Source: DSNY01 sp037446035 (GTDB taxonomy: Bacteria; Pseudomonadota; Gammaproteobacteria; Burkholderiales; Burkholderiaceae_F). Taken from it: a DNA stretch of 17,619 nt. The stretch is from NCBI GenBank assembly GCA_037446035.1, contig JBBIJJ010000060.1, positions 1 to 17,619 on the forward strand, in the 5' to 3' direction. Both the position numbers and the translations under genes were made by a program. Every line of letters begins with the position of its first letter. Positions within the stretch are counted from its first letter, which is position 1. Below the pieces are notes generated by a model. That model had not been told where the DNA came from and did no database searches. It saw only the letters and a list, made by a program, of their open reading frames with translations. Positions 6,921 to 15,116 of this stretch are shown in pieces.

Positions 6921-8213
6921 GTGCAACTGCTGACCCTGGGGCTCAACCACCAGACCGCGCCGCTGGCACTGCGCGAGCGAGTGGCGTTCGTGCCCGAGGA
7001 GGTCACTCACACGATCGCACGTCTGCGCGACCGACTGGCCGGCCGCGACGCGGGGCGCCTGACCGAAGCGGCGATCGTCTCGACCTGCAACCGGACCGAA
7101 CTGTACTGCGCGGTCGAAGAACCCGTCGCCGCCAGCCATGCGCTGACCGACTTCATCGCCGCGGAAAAGCGCCTTGAAGCCGAGGAACTGAAGCGCGCGT
7201 CCTACGTGCTGCCGCAGACCAACGCCGTGCGCCATGCCTTCCGCGTGGCAAGCGGGCTCGATTCGATGGTGCTCGGCGAACCGCAGATCCTCGGCCAGAT
7301 GAAACAGGCCGAGCGGCTCGCGCGTGAAGCGGGCGGCATGGGCCTGCTGCTGAACCACCTGTTCCAGCGCACGTTCGCGGTCGCGAAGGAAGTGCGCACG
7401 ACCACGGACATCGGCACGCAGTCGGTGTCGATGGCCGCGGCCGCCGTGCGCACCGCGGAGCGCATCTTCGGCGCGCTCGCCGACAGCCAGATCCTGTTCG
7501 TCGGCGCCGGCGAGATGATCGAGCTGACGGCCACGCACTTCGCCGCGCGCCATCCGAAGTCGATCGTCGTGGCCAACCGCACGATCGAGCGCGCGCAGAC
7601 GCTGGCCGCCAGGCTGCACGGCCACGCGATGCGGCTGGCGGACCTGCCCGAGGCGATCGTCCGCTTCGACATCGTGGTGTCGTGCACGGCGAGCTCGCTG
7701 CCGATCATCGGGCTCGGCATGGTCGAACGCGCGATCCGCAGCCGCCGCCACCGGCCGATGTTCATCGTGGACCTCGCGGTGCCGCGCGACGTCGAGCCCG
7801 AAGTCGCACGGCTCGACGACGTGTACGTCTACACGGTCGACGATCTGGGCCGCATCGTCGCCAGCGGTGCCGAAACGCGGCAGGCCGCGGTCGCGCAGGC
7901 CGAGGCGATCATCGAGACGCGCGTACGCGACTTCGAGGCATGGATGAAGACGCGCGCCGCGGTGCCGGTCATTCAGGGACTGCGCGAGCGTGCCGACGCG
8001 CTGCGCGCCAGGGAGCTCGCGCGCGCAAGAAAGCTGCTGGCGCGCGGCGAGCCGCCCGCAGCGGTGATCGAGCAGCTCGCGCAGGCGCTGACCAACAAGT
8101 TCCTGCATGCGCCGGTGGCCGCGCTGCACCAGGCCGGCAACGAAAACGACGACGAGCGCGCGCGTGTGCTTGCGCTGCTCGCGCGTTTTTACTCCCAGGC
8201 GGACAACTATTGA
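6921..8213 (+). CDS. hemA: Glutamyl-tRNA reductase HemA
   Basis: This 430-aa enzyme reduces glutamyl-tRNA(Glu) to glutamate-1-semialdehyde with NADPH, the first committed step of C5-pathway tetrapyrrole (heme) synthesis, in the cytoplasm. The catalytic domain has the nucleophilic Cys56 in STCNRTELYC and the conserved GLDSMVLGEPQILGQ block (112-125), with His105 just before it. The NADPH-binding domain carries VGAGEM (194-199) and VVANRT. The C-terminal dimerisation domain contains ARARKLLARGE and ends near RFYSQ. The length matches the family. The start is GTG, preceded only by a weak AAAGG-like site 12 nt away; no other start keeps the universal N-terminal LLTLGLNHQTAPL. It heads the block containing prfA and prmC, as in the hemA-prfA-prmC order known from E. 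coli, but 414 bp with two repeat elements separate it from prfA. Confidence 0.97.
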   Translation: MQLLTLGLNHQTAPLALRERVAFVPEEVTHTIARLRDRLAGRDAGRLTEAAIVSTCNRTELYCAVEEPVAASHALTDFIAAEKRLEAEELKRASYVLPQTNAVRHAFRVASGLDSMVLGEPQILGQMKQAERLAREAGGMGLLLNHLFQRTFAVAKEVRTTTDIGTQSVSMAAAAVRTAERIFGALADSQILFVGAGEMIELTATHFAARHPKSIVVANRTIERAQTLAARLHGHAMRLADLPEAIVRFDIVVSCTASSLPIIGLGMVERAIRSRRHRPMFIVDLAVPRDVEPEVARLDDVYVYTVDDLGRIVASGAETRQAAVAQAEAIIETRVRDFEAWMKTRAAVPVIQGLRERADALRARELARARKLLARGEPPAAVIEQLAQALTNKFLHAPVAALHQAGNENDDERARVLALLARFYSQADNY

Positions 8214-8277
8214 GGATTACGCAACCTCGTGACACCCCACATTGCAAGTTCGCTTTGCGCTGCCTGTCGCCCGTTCC

Positions 8278-8349
8278 GTCATCCCGAGCGCAGCGAGGGA
8301 TCTCGGCACTGCGAGCAGCGGAGATTCCTCGCCCTTGGCTCGGAATGAC
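8278..8349. repeat. Imperfect palindromic REP-like element
   Basis: Arms at 8278-8304 (GTCATCCCGAGCGCAGCGAG then GGATCTC) and 8321-8349 (GAGATTCCTCGCCCTTGGCT then CGGAATGAC) are imperfect reverse complements around a 16-nt loop. The GTCATCCCGAGCGCAGCGAG signature is a widespread intergenic hairpin type in bacterial genomes. It could form a stable RNA hairpin between hemA and prfA. It is followed after 5 nt by the 150-bp repeat. Confidence 0.8.
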
Positions 8350-8354
8350 GAGGC

Positions 8355-8504
8355 CTGAGAAGGTGTGAAGATTTCGTCGCGAGCGGGCCGCTGGCTAGGC
8401 GCACGCAGCCGCAGGGCCGAGACATATCAAGTAGATAGGCGAGGCCCGAGCAGCGCGCAACGACGCCAGCGGGCCGCGCAGCAGAAAGATTCACACCTTC
8501 TGAG
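8355..8504. repeat. 150-bp inverted-end repeat, copy 1
   Basis: This copy matches 13178-13327 at 149 of 150 positions; the only difference is T at 8374 versus C at 13197. The ends are inverted: CTGAGAAGGTGTGAA at the left, and the reverse complement of the right end reads CTCAGAAGGTGTGAA (14/15). Further in, GCGGGCCGCTGGC on the left is echoed as GCGGCCCGCTGGC from the right, so the unit can fold into a long imperfect hairpin. It encodes no protein of its own. It looks like a small non-autonomous mobile or REP/MITE-type repeat. Confidence 0.9.
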
Positions 8505-8548
8505 GCATGCGGACGCCAAGCGGTTGGCACGTGTCCCAAGGATAAGTA

Positions 8549-8623
8549 ATGGTCAATAGGCTCGCGCGGCGCGCCCGGCCCGCGCGGCCGGGGCGCGACC
8601 GCGTTCGCCCCGATTGCGGATGA
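8549..8623 (+). CDS. Possible 24-codon leader ORF upstream of prfA
   Basis: An ATG at 8549 follows AAGGATAAGTA, a better ribosome binding site than that of prfA itself. It opens 24 codons ending in TGA at 8621-8623, only 4 nt before the prfA ATG. The peptide starts MVNRLARRARPARPG and has eight arginines. The frame crosses the strong hairpin at 8570-8597, so translation of this ORF could melt the hairpin and couple to prfA. The Arg/Pro bias is also what GC-only DNA gives by chance, so this is a candidate, not a firm gene. Confidence 0.3.
   Translation: MVNRLARRARPARPGRDRVRPDCG
8570..8597 (+). promoter_or_regulatory. Very strong GC hairpin in the prfA leader
   Basis: CGCGCCCGGCC (8570-8580) pairs with GGCCGGGGCGCG (8586-8597) through 11 G-C pairs with one bulged G and a CGCGC loop. 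It ends 30 nt before the prfA start. No T-run follows, so it is not a classical terminator; it may affect translation or RNA stability of prfA. Confidence 0.5.
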
Positions 8624-8627
8624 CACG

Positions 8628-9707
<1,080 letters not shown>

Positions 9708-9937
9708 GGCGAGGGTCGAGGACGCGGCAAGCGTTGCCCCGCTGTCGTGACGTCGTCGGCGTTGCCGCCCGTGGCACCGGCGTGCGGGCACTGGCGCACG
9801 ACGACGAGCGACGGCGACACGGGCTGCCCCGCCGGTCCGCGCCGCTCGCATCGGTGCCGCTCGAACGCCGCCATCCACGCCGCGCGCCCGCCGCATATCG
9901 ACGCGGGCGCCGGCCGACGCCCGCAAGGAGACACCGC

Positions 9938-11326
9938 ATGACTCGCACCGAACGCGACACTTTCGGACCGATCGAAGTCCCGGCCGAACGGCTGTGGGGC
10001 GCGTCCACCCAACGTTCGCTGCAGTTCTTCGCGGTCTCCACCGAGCGCATGCCGCCCGAGCTGATCGACGCTCTGGTCCGCGTCAAGCGCGCCGCGGCCG
10101 AGGTCAACCGCGAGCTGGGGCTGCTGGACGCGCGCAAGGCCGACGCGATCGTGGCCGCCGCCGATGAGGTGCTGCGCGGCGCACATCGCGACGAGTTTCC
10201 GCTGTCGGTGTGGCAGACCGGCAGCGGCACGCAGACGAACATGAACGTCAACGAGGTGCTCGCCAATCGTGCCTCCGAACGGCTGGGCGGTGCCCGCGGC
10301 GCGGGACGGCTGGTCCATCCGAACGACGACGTCAATCGCGGGCAGTCGAGCAACGACGTGTTCCCGACCGCGATGCACGTCGCCGCCGCATTGGGGATCG
10401 AGCGCCGGCTGCTTCCAGCGCTGCGCGGCCTGCACGCGACGCTGCAGGCGAAAGCCGCCGAGTTCGCCACCATCGTCAAGATCGGCCGCACGCATCTGCA
10501 GGACGCGACACCGCTGACGCTCGGGCAGGAGTTCTCCGGCTACGTCGCGCAGCTCGCTGCGGCCGAGCGCGCGATCGCCGCTGCGCAGCCGGCCGTGCTC
10601 GAACTGGCGATCGGCGGCACCGCGGTCGGCACCGGGCTGAACACGCACCCCGAGTTCGGCGCGCGCGTCGCCGCCTGGCTCGCGACCGACACGGGGCTCG
10701 CCTTCGTGTCCGCCCCCAACAAGTTCGCCGCGCTCGCCGGCCACGAGGCGCTGCTCGCGCTGCACGGCGGGCTCAAGACGCTCGCCGTGGCGCTGATGAA
10801 GATCGCCAACGACGTGCGCTGGCTGGCCAGCGGCCCGCGCGCGGGACTCGGCGAGATCTCGATCCCGGAGAACGAACCCGGTTCGTCGATCATGCCCGGC
10901 AAGGTCAACCCGACGCAGTGCGAGATGCTGACGATGGTCGCCGCGCAGGTGCTCGGCAACGACGTCGCGGTCGGCGTCGGCGGCGCCGGCGGCAACTTCG
11001 AGCTGAACGTCTACAAGCCGCTCATCGCGCACAACGTGCTGCAGTCGATCCGGTTGCTCGCGGACGGTTGCGCGAGCTTCGACGCGCACTGCGCGCGCGG
11101 CATCGCGCCCAGGCGCGAGCGCATCGCCGAGCTGATGCAGCGCTCGCTGATGCTGGTCACCGCGCTGGCCCCGCACATCGGCTACGACCGCGCCGCCGAG
11201 ATCGCGAAGAAAGCGCACCGCGAAGGCACGACGCTGCGCGCCGCCGCGCTGGCGCTGGGCTACGTGACCGCAGACCAGTTCGACACATGGATCGACCCGG
11301 CGGCGATGACGCGCCCCGGCCCGTGA
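9938..11326 (+). CDS. fumC: Class II fumarate hydratase
   Basis: This 462-aa oxygen-stable, iron-free fumarase interconverts fumarate and malate in the TCA cycle. The family signature GSSIMPGKVNPTQ is at 315-327, with the catalytic loop serine about 317. The substrate-site blocks TGSGTQTNMNVNEV (94-107), NRGQSSNDVFPTAMHV (133-148) and GRTHLQDATPLTLGQ (183-197, catalytic His187) are all intact. A strong AAGGAG lies 7 nt before the ATG. A 230-bp gap after prfA contains no convincing gene, and expression may start there, although no clear promoter was found. The 3' end overlaps prmC by four bases (GTGA), so the two are probably translationally coupled. Its position between prfA and prmC is not the usual arrangement. 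It belongs to the fumarase/aspartase superfamily; the full set of fumarase motifs makes aspartase unlikely. Confidence 0.96.
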   Translation: MTRTERDTFGPIEVPAERLWGASTQRSLQFFAVSTERMPPELIDALVRVKRAAAEVNRELGLLDARKADAIVAAADEVLRGAHRDEFPLSVWQTGSGTQTNMNVNEVLANRASERLGGARGAGRLVHPNDDVNRGQSSNDVFPTAMHVAAALGIERRLLPALRGLHATLQAKAAEFATIVKIGRTHLQDATPLTLGQEFSGYVAQLAAAERAIAAAQPAVLELAIGGTAVGTGLNTHPEFGARVAAWLATDTGLAFVSAPNKFAALAGHEALLALHGGLKTLAVALMKIANDVRWLASGPRAGLGEISIPENEPGSSIMPGKVNPTQCEMLTMVAAQVLGNDVAVGVGGAGGNFELNVYKPLIAHNVLQSIRLLADGCASFDAHCARGIAPRRERIAELMQRSLMLVTALAPHIGYDRAAEIAKKAHREGTTLRAAALALGYVTADQFDTWIDPAAMTRPGP

Positions 11327-12138
11327 CGGCCGGCGCGCTGCTCGCAGCGAGCGCTTTGCCGGCTGCCGAGGCGCGCGCGTTGCTCGCATGCGCGACCGGC
11401 GCCACGCGCGAGTCACTGATCGCGTTTCCCGAGCGGGCCGTCGGCGCCGACGCGGCGCAGTGCTTCGCGGCGCTCGCCGCGCGCCGCCGCGCCGGCGAAC
11501 CGATGGCCTACCTGCTCGGCGTGCAGGAGTTCTACGGACGGCCGTTCCGCGTCACGCCCGCCGTCCTGATCCCGCGGCCCGAGACCGAACTACTGGTCGA
11601 TCTGGCGCTCGAGGCGCTGCGCGCGACCGCGCGGCCGCGCGTGCTCGAACTCGGCACCGGCTCGGGCTGCATCGCGCTCACGCTCGCGCTCGCGCGGCCC
11701 GATGCCTGGATTGTCGCGACCGACGCATCGACCGCGGCGCTCGCGGTGGTGCACGCCAACGCGCGCGCGCTCGGCGCACGTGTCGATTTCGTCGCGAGCG
11801 ACTGGTATGCGGCGATCCAGGGCCGTTTCGACGCCATCGTCGCCAATCCGCCGTACGTCGCCGCCGACGATCCGCATCTGGCGGATCTGCGTTACGAACC
11901 ACGCGACGCGCTGACCGATCGCGCCGACGGCCTCGCCTGCCTGCGCGCGATCGTCGCCGGCGCCGACGCGCATCTGGCGCCGGGCGGCTGGCTGCTGGTC
12001 GAGCATGGCTACGACCAGGCCGCCGCAGTGCGCGGGCTGTTCGAGGGCGCCGGCTTCGCACAACTGCGCACCGTGCGCGACGCCTGCGGCATCGAGCGCG
12101 CCTGCGTCGGCCGGCGCATCGACGCCCGCTGCGCCTAG
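11323..12138 (+). CDS. prmC: Release factor glutamine N5-methyltransferase PrmC (HemK)
   Basis: This 271-aa S-adenosylmethionine-dependent enzyme methylates the glutamine of the GGQ motif in release factors, including Gln235 of the RF1 encoded just upstream. The N-terminal helical domain contains RRAGEPMAYLLGVQEFYGR. The methyltransferase domain has PRPETELLVD (85-93), the SAM-binding loop LELGTGSGCIAL (108-119) and the catalytic NPPY (175-178). I chose the GTG at 11323 because it overlaps the fumC stop as GTGA and gives the family length; the frame is open far upstream inside fumC but without PrmC-like sequence. Translation is probably coupled to fumC. The N-terminus is slightly short compared with some family members, which may reflect natural variation. 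Confidence 0.95.
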   Translation: MTAGALLAASALPAAEARALLACATGATRESLIAFPERAVGADAAQCFAALAARRRAGEPMAYLLGVQEFYGRPFRVTPAVLIPRPETELLVDLALEALRATARPRVLELGTGSGCIALTLALARPDAWIVATDASTAALAVVHANARALGARVDFVASDWYAAIQGRFDAIVANPPYVAADDPHLADLRYEPRDALTDRADGLACLRAIVAGADAHLAPGGWLLVEHGYDQAAAVRGLFEGAGFAQLRTVRDACGIERACVGRRIDARCA

Positions 12139-12188
12139 CGACGCCGGCATCTGCGCGCGGGCGTGCGGCCGCCGCCGTGCCGACCGGT

Positions 12189-12217
12189 TTGACGCTGATC
12201 TGGGCGATTCCTACACT
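12189..12217 (+). promoter_or_regulatory. Candidate sigma-70 promoter for grxD
   Basis: TTGACG (12189-12194) and TACACT (12212-12217) are separated by exactly 17 bp, matching the consensus at 5/6 and 4/6 positions. Transcription would begin near 12224 and give a leader of about 24 nt to the grxD start. It lies in the 109-bp gap after prmC, so grxD and ubiX may have their own promoter. Confidence 0.55.
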
Positions 12218-12247
12218 GTGCGGCCCCTCTCACTCGAAGTGAACGTC

Positions 12248-12568
12248 ATGGACGCCAAGGAATTCATCGAGAAAACGATCGCCGAAAACCCGGTGGTCCT
12301 CTTCATGAAGGGCACCGCGCAGTTTCCGCAGTGCGGCTTTTCCGGCCGCGCGATCCAGATCCTGAAGTCGTGCGGCGTGAAGAACCTCGTCACCGTCAAC
12401 GTGCTCGAGGACGAGGCGGTGCGCCAGGGCATCAAGGAGTACGCCAACTGGCCGACGATCCCGCAGCTGTACGTCAAAGGTCAGTTCGTCGGCGGCTCGG
12501 ACATCATGATGGAGATGTATCAGAGCGGCGAACTGCAGGACCTGCTCAAGCAGGCCGAAGTCGTCTGA
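12248..12568 (+). CDS. grxD: Monothiol glutaredoxin Grx4
   Basis: This 106-aa protein is a CGFS-type monothiol glutaredoxin; the active site is Cys29-Gly-Phe-Ser32 within FMKGTAQFPQCGFSGRAIQI. The family blocks NWPTIPQLYVKGQFVGGSDI and the C-terminal helix are intact, and length matches. CGFS glutaredoxins bind a bridging [2Fe-2S] cluster with glutathione and transfer or sense iron-sulfur clusters rather than act as classical disulfide reductases. The ATG at 12248 begins the conserved N-terminus (MDAKEFIEKTIAENPVVLFM); the frame is open upstream inside prmC but that part is spurious. The ribosome binding site is weak (GAAGTGAA region). Its place after prmC is the usual betaproteobacterial context. 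Confidence 0.96.
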   Translation: MDAKEFIEKTIAENPVVLFMKGTAQFPQCGFSGRAIQILKSCGVKNLVTVNVLEDEAVRQGIKEYANWPTIPQLYVKGQFVGGSDIMMEMYQSGELQDLLKQAEVV

Positions 12569-12590
12569 ACCCGCGGACCGGGCGGCGGCC

Positions 12591-13181
12591 TTGCGCCGGA
12601 TCATCGTCGCGATCACCGGCGCATCGGGCGCCGTCTACGGCGTGCGTCTGCTGCACGCGTTGCGCGCGGCCGCCGACGTGCAGACTCACCTGCTGGCCAC
12701 ACCGGCGGCGGTGCTGAATCTGAAGCAGGAACTGGATCTGACCCGCGGCGATGTCGAAGGGCTCGCCGACGTCGTCCACAACGTGCGCGACATCGGCGCG
12801 ACGATCGCTTCCGGCTCGTTCGTCACGCACGGCATGGCGGTGGCGCCGTGCTCGATGAAGACGCTGGCGGCGATCGCGCATGGTCTGGCCGACAACCTGA
12901 TCGCGCGCGCCGCCGATGTCTGCCTGAAGGAGCGCCGCCGGCTCGTGCTGCTGGTGCGCGAGGCGCCGCTGAACCTCGCGCACATCCGCAACATGGAAGC
13001 GGTGACGTTGATGGGCGGCGTGATCTTTCCGCCCGTCCCCGCCTTCTATCACCGGCCAAGGACGATCGACGAGCTGGTCGACCACACGGTCGCCCGCGTG
13101 CTGGACCTGCTCGAGATCGCGCACGGACTGGCGCCGCGCTGGGAAGGCGAGATCGGTGCCGCGGCCGGCGAGACGGACTGA
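12591..13181 (+). CDS. ubiX: Flavin prenyltransferase UbiX
   Basis: This 196-aa enzyme makes prenylated FMN, the cofactor of UbiD-type decarboxylases, and so supports ubiquinone synthesis. The N-terminal flavin-binding motif is AITGASGAVYGVRLL (7-21). The SGSFVTHGMAVAPCSMKTLA block (74-93), KERRRLVLLVREAPLN (113-128) and the IFPPVPAFYHRP stretch (145-156) are family hallmarks. The start is TTG at 12591, the only one that keeps the conserved start of the first beta strand without adding unlike residues. It begins 22 nt after the grxD stop, consistent with one transcript. The TGA stop lies inside the first four bases of the second 150-bp repeat, so the insertion set the present C-terminus (ending GETD). 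No ubiD is visible in the window. Confidence 0.95.
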   Translation: MRRIIVAITGASGAVYGVRLLHALRAAADVQTHLLATPAAVLNLKQELDLTRGDVEGLADVVHNVRDIGATIASGSFVTHGMAVAPCSMKTLAAIAHGLADNLIARAADVCLKERRRLVLLVREAPLNLAHIRNMEAVTLMGGVIFPPVPAFYHRPRTIDELVDHTVARVLDLLEIAHGLAPRWEGEIGAAAGETD

Positions 13182-13327
13182 GAAGGTGTGAAGATTCCGT
13201 CGCGAGCGGGCCGCTGGCTAGGCGCACGCAGCCGCAGGGCCGAGACATATCAAGTAGATAGGCGAGGCCCGAGCAGCGCGCAACGACGCCAGCGGGCCGC
13301 GCAGCAGAAAGATTCACACCTTCTGAG
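13178..13327. repeat. 150-bp inverted-end repeat, copy 2
   Basis: This is the second copy of the element at 8355-8504, in the same orientation and 149/150 identical. Its first bases CTGA contain the ubiX stop codon. CTGAG is present at both ends of both copies, so it is either part of the element or a preferred target; no other flanking duplication is seen. It sits between convergent ubiX and the TonB-like gene, where its fold could help end transcription. Confidence 0.9.
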
Positions 13328-13399
13328 CGCTGCGATCTTGGCCTGATCCCTGCGCGCAGGGCGTGTTCGACCCGCAGACGCGGAAAAGACTTTCGTGTT

Positions 13400-13492
13400 C
13401 CTTCTCCGTGCCCTCTGCGTCTCGGTGCTGAATTCCCCGGACTTCTCGGGCCGCTGATCCGGCCACCGCGACGCCGAGAACACCGAGAAAGG
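13400..13492. repeat. Imperfect inverted repeat of the 'ctccgtg...tctgcgtctcggtg' type
   Basis: The arm starting CCTTCTCCGTGCCCTCTGCG at 13400 is an imperfect reverse complement of the arm at 13469-13492 (CGACGCCGAGAACACCGAGA onwards), about 18 of 23 positions with one indel. This wording resembles intergenic hairpin repeats scattered in many bacterial genomes. It fills the middle of the 239-bp gap 13328-13566 between convergent ubiX and the TonB-like gene. I see no gene in that gap. Confidence 0.6.
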
Positions 13493-13566
13493 CGAGCTGT
13501 TCCTTCGCGCCGCTTGCCGGGTCTGCGTGGCGAATCCTGAGCGCCGAGCCGCCGCGGTACGCAGCG

Positions 13567-14625
13567 TTACGACGGCAGGAAGTCCACCGGCCAGGTCACC
13601 GTCATCAGGTCGACGTCCTTCGCGCCGAAGTCGAACTGCCGGATGCGCGCGAGCAGCTTGCGCTCCAGTTCGGGGGCCTTCAGCTCGCTCGACACGATGC
13701 GCAGATCGGTCACCTGGCCCGAGGGCGCGATCTTCAGCTCCAGCACGACCTTGCCCTGCAACGAAGGCTCGTCGCGCAGCGCGCGGTTGTAGATCGCGTA
13801 GATCGCGCCCTTGTTGCGCTCGAAGACGATCTTGATCTCCTCGATCGAGCGCGACGCCTTGCCGCTTCCGCCCCGCTGCAGCGTGCCGCCGCGGCCCGCA
13901 CCGGTGCCGCCACCGCCGCCGGCGTTCGATCCCGGTCCGCCGCCGCCGCGACCGCCGGCCACGCCTTCGACCAACGTCGTCGAGCGGCCCGCGAGCCCGC
14001 CGCCGCCCGTGTCGCGGCTGAACGCGGCCGTATTGATGCCGCCGCTACCGCCGGTGGCGTTGGACGTGATCAGCGCGCGCGTTGGCACGCCGGGCGAAAG
14101 CCCCGCGCCCACACCCGGACCGACGCCCGCGCCGACCCCCGGACCGGGCTTGATGTCCTTGTTCAACTGCACGGCGGCCGGCGCCGAACGCAGCTCGGCG
14201 AGCGTGTCCTTCATCGCCAGCAGACCCACGCCGGAGGCGCGCCGGCGGGCGTTGTCCAGCCGTTCGCCCGGCGGCTTGTTCGGCTCCGGCTTGCGCGCTT
14301 CGACGACCGGCGCCTTCGGCTCGGGCTTCGGCGTATCGGGCGCCTTGTCGGGCTTCGCTTCCGCGTCCTTCGGCGCGGGACGCTCGGACTTCGGCAGCGG
14401 CGCGGGCGGCGGCACTTCGCGCTCGAGCAGCAGCTTGGCCAGGCGCGGCGGCAGCGGCTCGGCGACCGCGCGCTCCTCCTTGCGCACGGGCAGCCAAGGC
14501 ATCACCAGCGCGATCAACGCGCACACGACGAGCACGCGCCGCAGGATGCGGCGGAAGCGCTCGTCGTCCTCGGCCGACCCCGACCAGGGCAGCAGCGCGA
14601 CGGGGGAAAGGGCGACGGCGCCCAT
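13567..14625 (-). CDS. TonB-like energy transducer with AgmX/PglI-type C-terminus
   Basis: This 352-aa protein has a short cytoplasmic N-terminus, one membrane helix (VLVVCALIALVMPWLP, 31-46), a Pro/Lys/Glu-rich periplasmic stretch (about 57-122), a Gly-rich low-complexity linker (about 160-256, with a GPGVGAGVGP repeat) and a compact C-terminal domain (about 258-352) that starts SRSIEEIKIVFERNKGAIY and ends TVTWPVDFLPS. The layout is that of TonB/TolA transducers, and the C-terminus resembles the AgmX/PglI domain named from myxobacterial gliding and protein-glycosylation loci. Such proteins carry proton-motive force from an ExbB/ExbD-type motor to the outer envelope. The ATG overlaps the preceding exbD stop by one base (TGATG), which supports this start over the long upstream extension. 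It is the last gene of the cluster; its outer partner is unknown. Confidence 0.85.
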   Translation of the reverse strand: MGAVALSPVALLPWSGSAEDDERFRRILRRVLVVCALIALVMPWLPVRKEERAVAEPLPPRLAKLLLEREVPPPAPLPKSERPAPKDAEAKPDKAPDTPKPEPKAPVVEARKPEPNKPPGERLDNARRRASGVGLLAMKDTLAELRSAPAAVQLNKDIKPGPGVGAGVGPGVGAGLSPGVPTRALITSNATGGSGGINTAAFSRDTGGGGLAGRSTTLVEGVAGGRGGGGPGSNAGGGGGTGAGRGGTLQRGGSGKASRSIEEIKIVFERNKGAIYAIYNRALRDEPSLQGKVVLELKIAPSGQVTDLRIVSSELKAPELERKLLARIRQFDFGAKDVDLMTVTWPVDFLPS

Positions 14626-15116
14626 CACGCACTCTTCTGCTGAACCGCGAACGACACGTCGGTGAAGTTCGCGCGCGCGCAGGTGACCATCACCTTGCGC
14701 AGCAATCGATACGGAATGTCCTTGTCGCCCATGATCGTGATCGCGCGCTTGGCCGCTTCGTTTTCGGCGCGAATCGTCTGCCGGCTCGCGTGGAAATCCA
14801 GCTCGGCCTTCAGCGGCGCGATCAGGTCGCCGTCGGCGCCAAGCACGTCGGCGACCGCGGCGACCCTGCGCCCCTCGACGATGATGTCGCTGTTGTTGAC
14901 CAGCACGACGATCGTCTCGCGCGCGCTCTTCTCCGCGGTCGATTCGGGCAGTTTCACCGCCTTCGAGCCGGGCAGCACCTCGACCACGCCGGCGTTGGAC
15001 AGCAGGAAGAAGATCAGGATCGTGAAGATGTCGATCAGCGCGACCAGGTTCAGGTCGACCTGCGACTGGTTGCGCGCACGCCGGTCGGCGCGCTTCTGCA
15101 GAGGTGTCAGCTTCAT
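14625..15116 (-). CDS. ExbD/TolR-type biopolymer transport protein (Asp retained)
   Basis: This 163-aa protein has the ExbD layout: a basic cytoplasmic N-terminus, one membrane helix (VDLNLVALIDIFTILIFFLL, 20-39) and a periplasmic domain. Asp29 in the helix is at the position of the proton-carrying Asp of ExbD/TolR/MotB. The periplasmic part contains a long insertion-like stretch with DGDLIAPLKAELDFHAS before the more family-like TIMGDKDIPYRLLRKVM. Its ATG overlaps the stop of the previous exbD-like gene (ATGA), and its own stop overlaps the TonB-like start, so these genes are probably translated in fixed ratio. With the ExbB-type channel it should form the motor of the cluster. Assignment to exbD or tolR proper would be wrong, because the context is neither the siderophore nor the Tol-Pal locus. 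Confidence 0.88.
   Translation of the reverse strand: MKLTPLQKRADRRARNQSQVDLNLVALIDIFTILIFFLLSNAGVVEVLPGSKAVKLPESTAEKSARETIVVLVNNSDIIVEGRRVAAVADVLGADGDLIAPLKAELDFHASRQTIRAENEAAKRAITIMGDKDIPYRLLRKVMVTCARANFTDVSFAVQQKSA

Noticed and set aside
9726..9738. GGCAA-GCG-TTGCC stem after prfA as a terminator.
   Set aside because: Only a five-pair stem with no T-run; too weak to call.
9747..9941. A 64-codon plus-strand frame whose TGA overlaps the fumC ATG (ATGA).
   Set aside because: The overlap is attractive, but the peptide is low-complexity, has no good ribosome binding site and resembles random GC-rich translation; the prfA-fumC gap is better called non-coding.
12823..13317. Minus-strand frames through both 150-bp repeats encode the same 40-odd residues (also at 8279-8722).
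   Set aside because: The shared peptide only reflects the near-identical DNA; each frame runs into unrelated flanking sequence and has no coding signature.
14090..14150. Tandem-looking GC repeats as a possible minisatellite or CRISPR-like array.
   Set aside because: They encode the Gly/Pro/Val linker of the TonB-like protein in frame and have no spacer structure.
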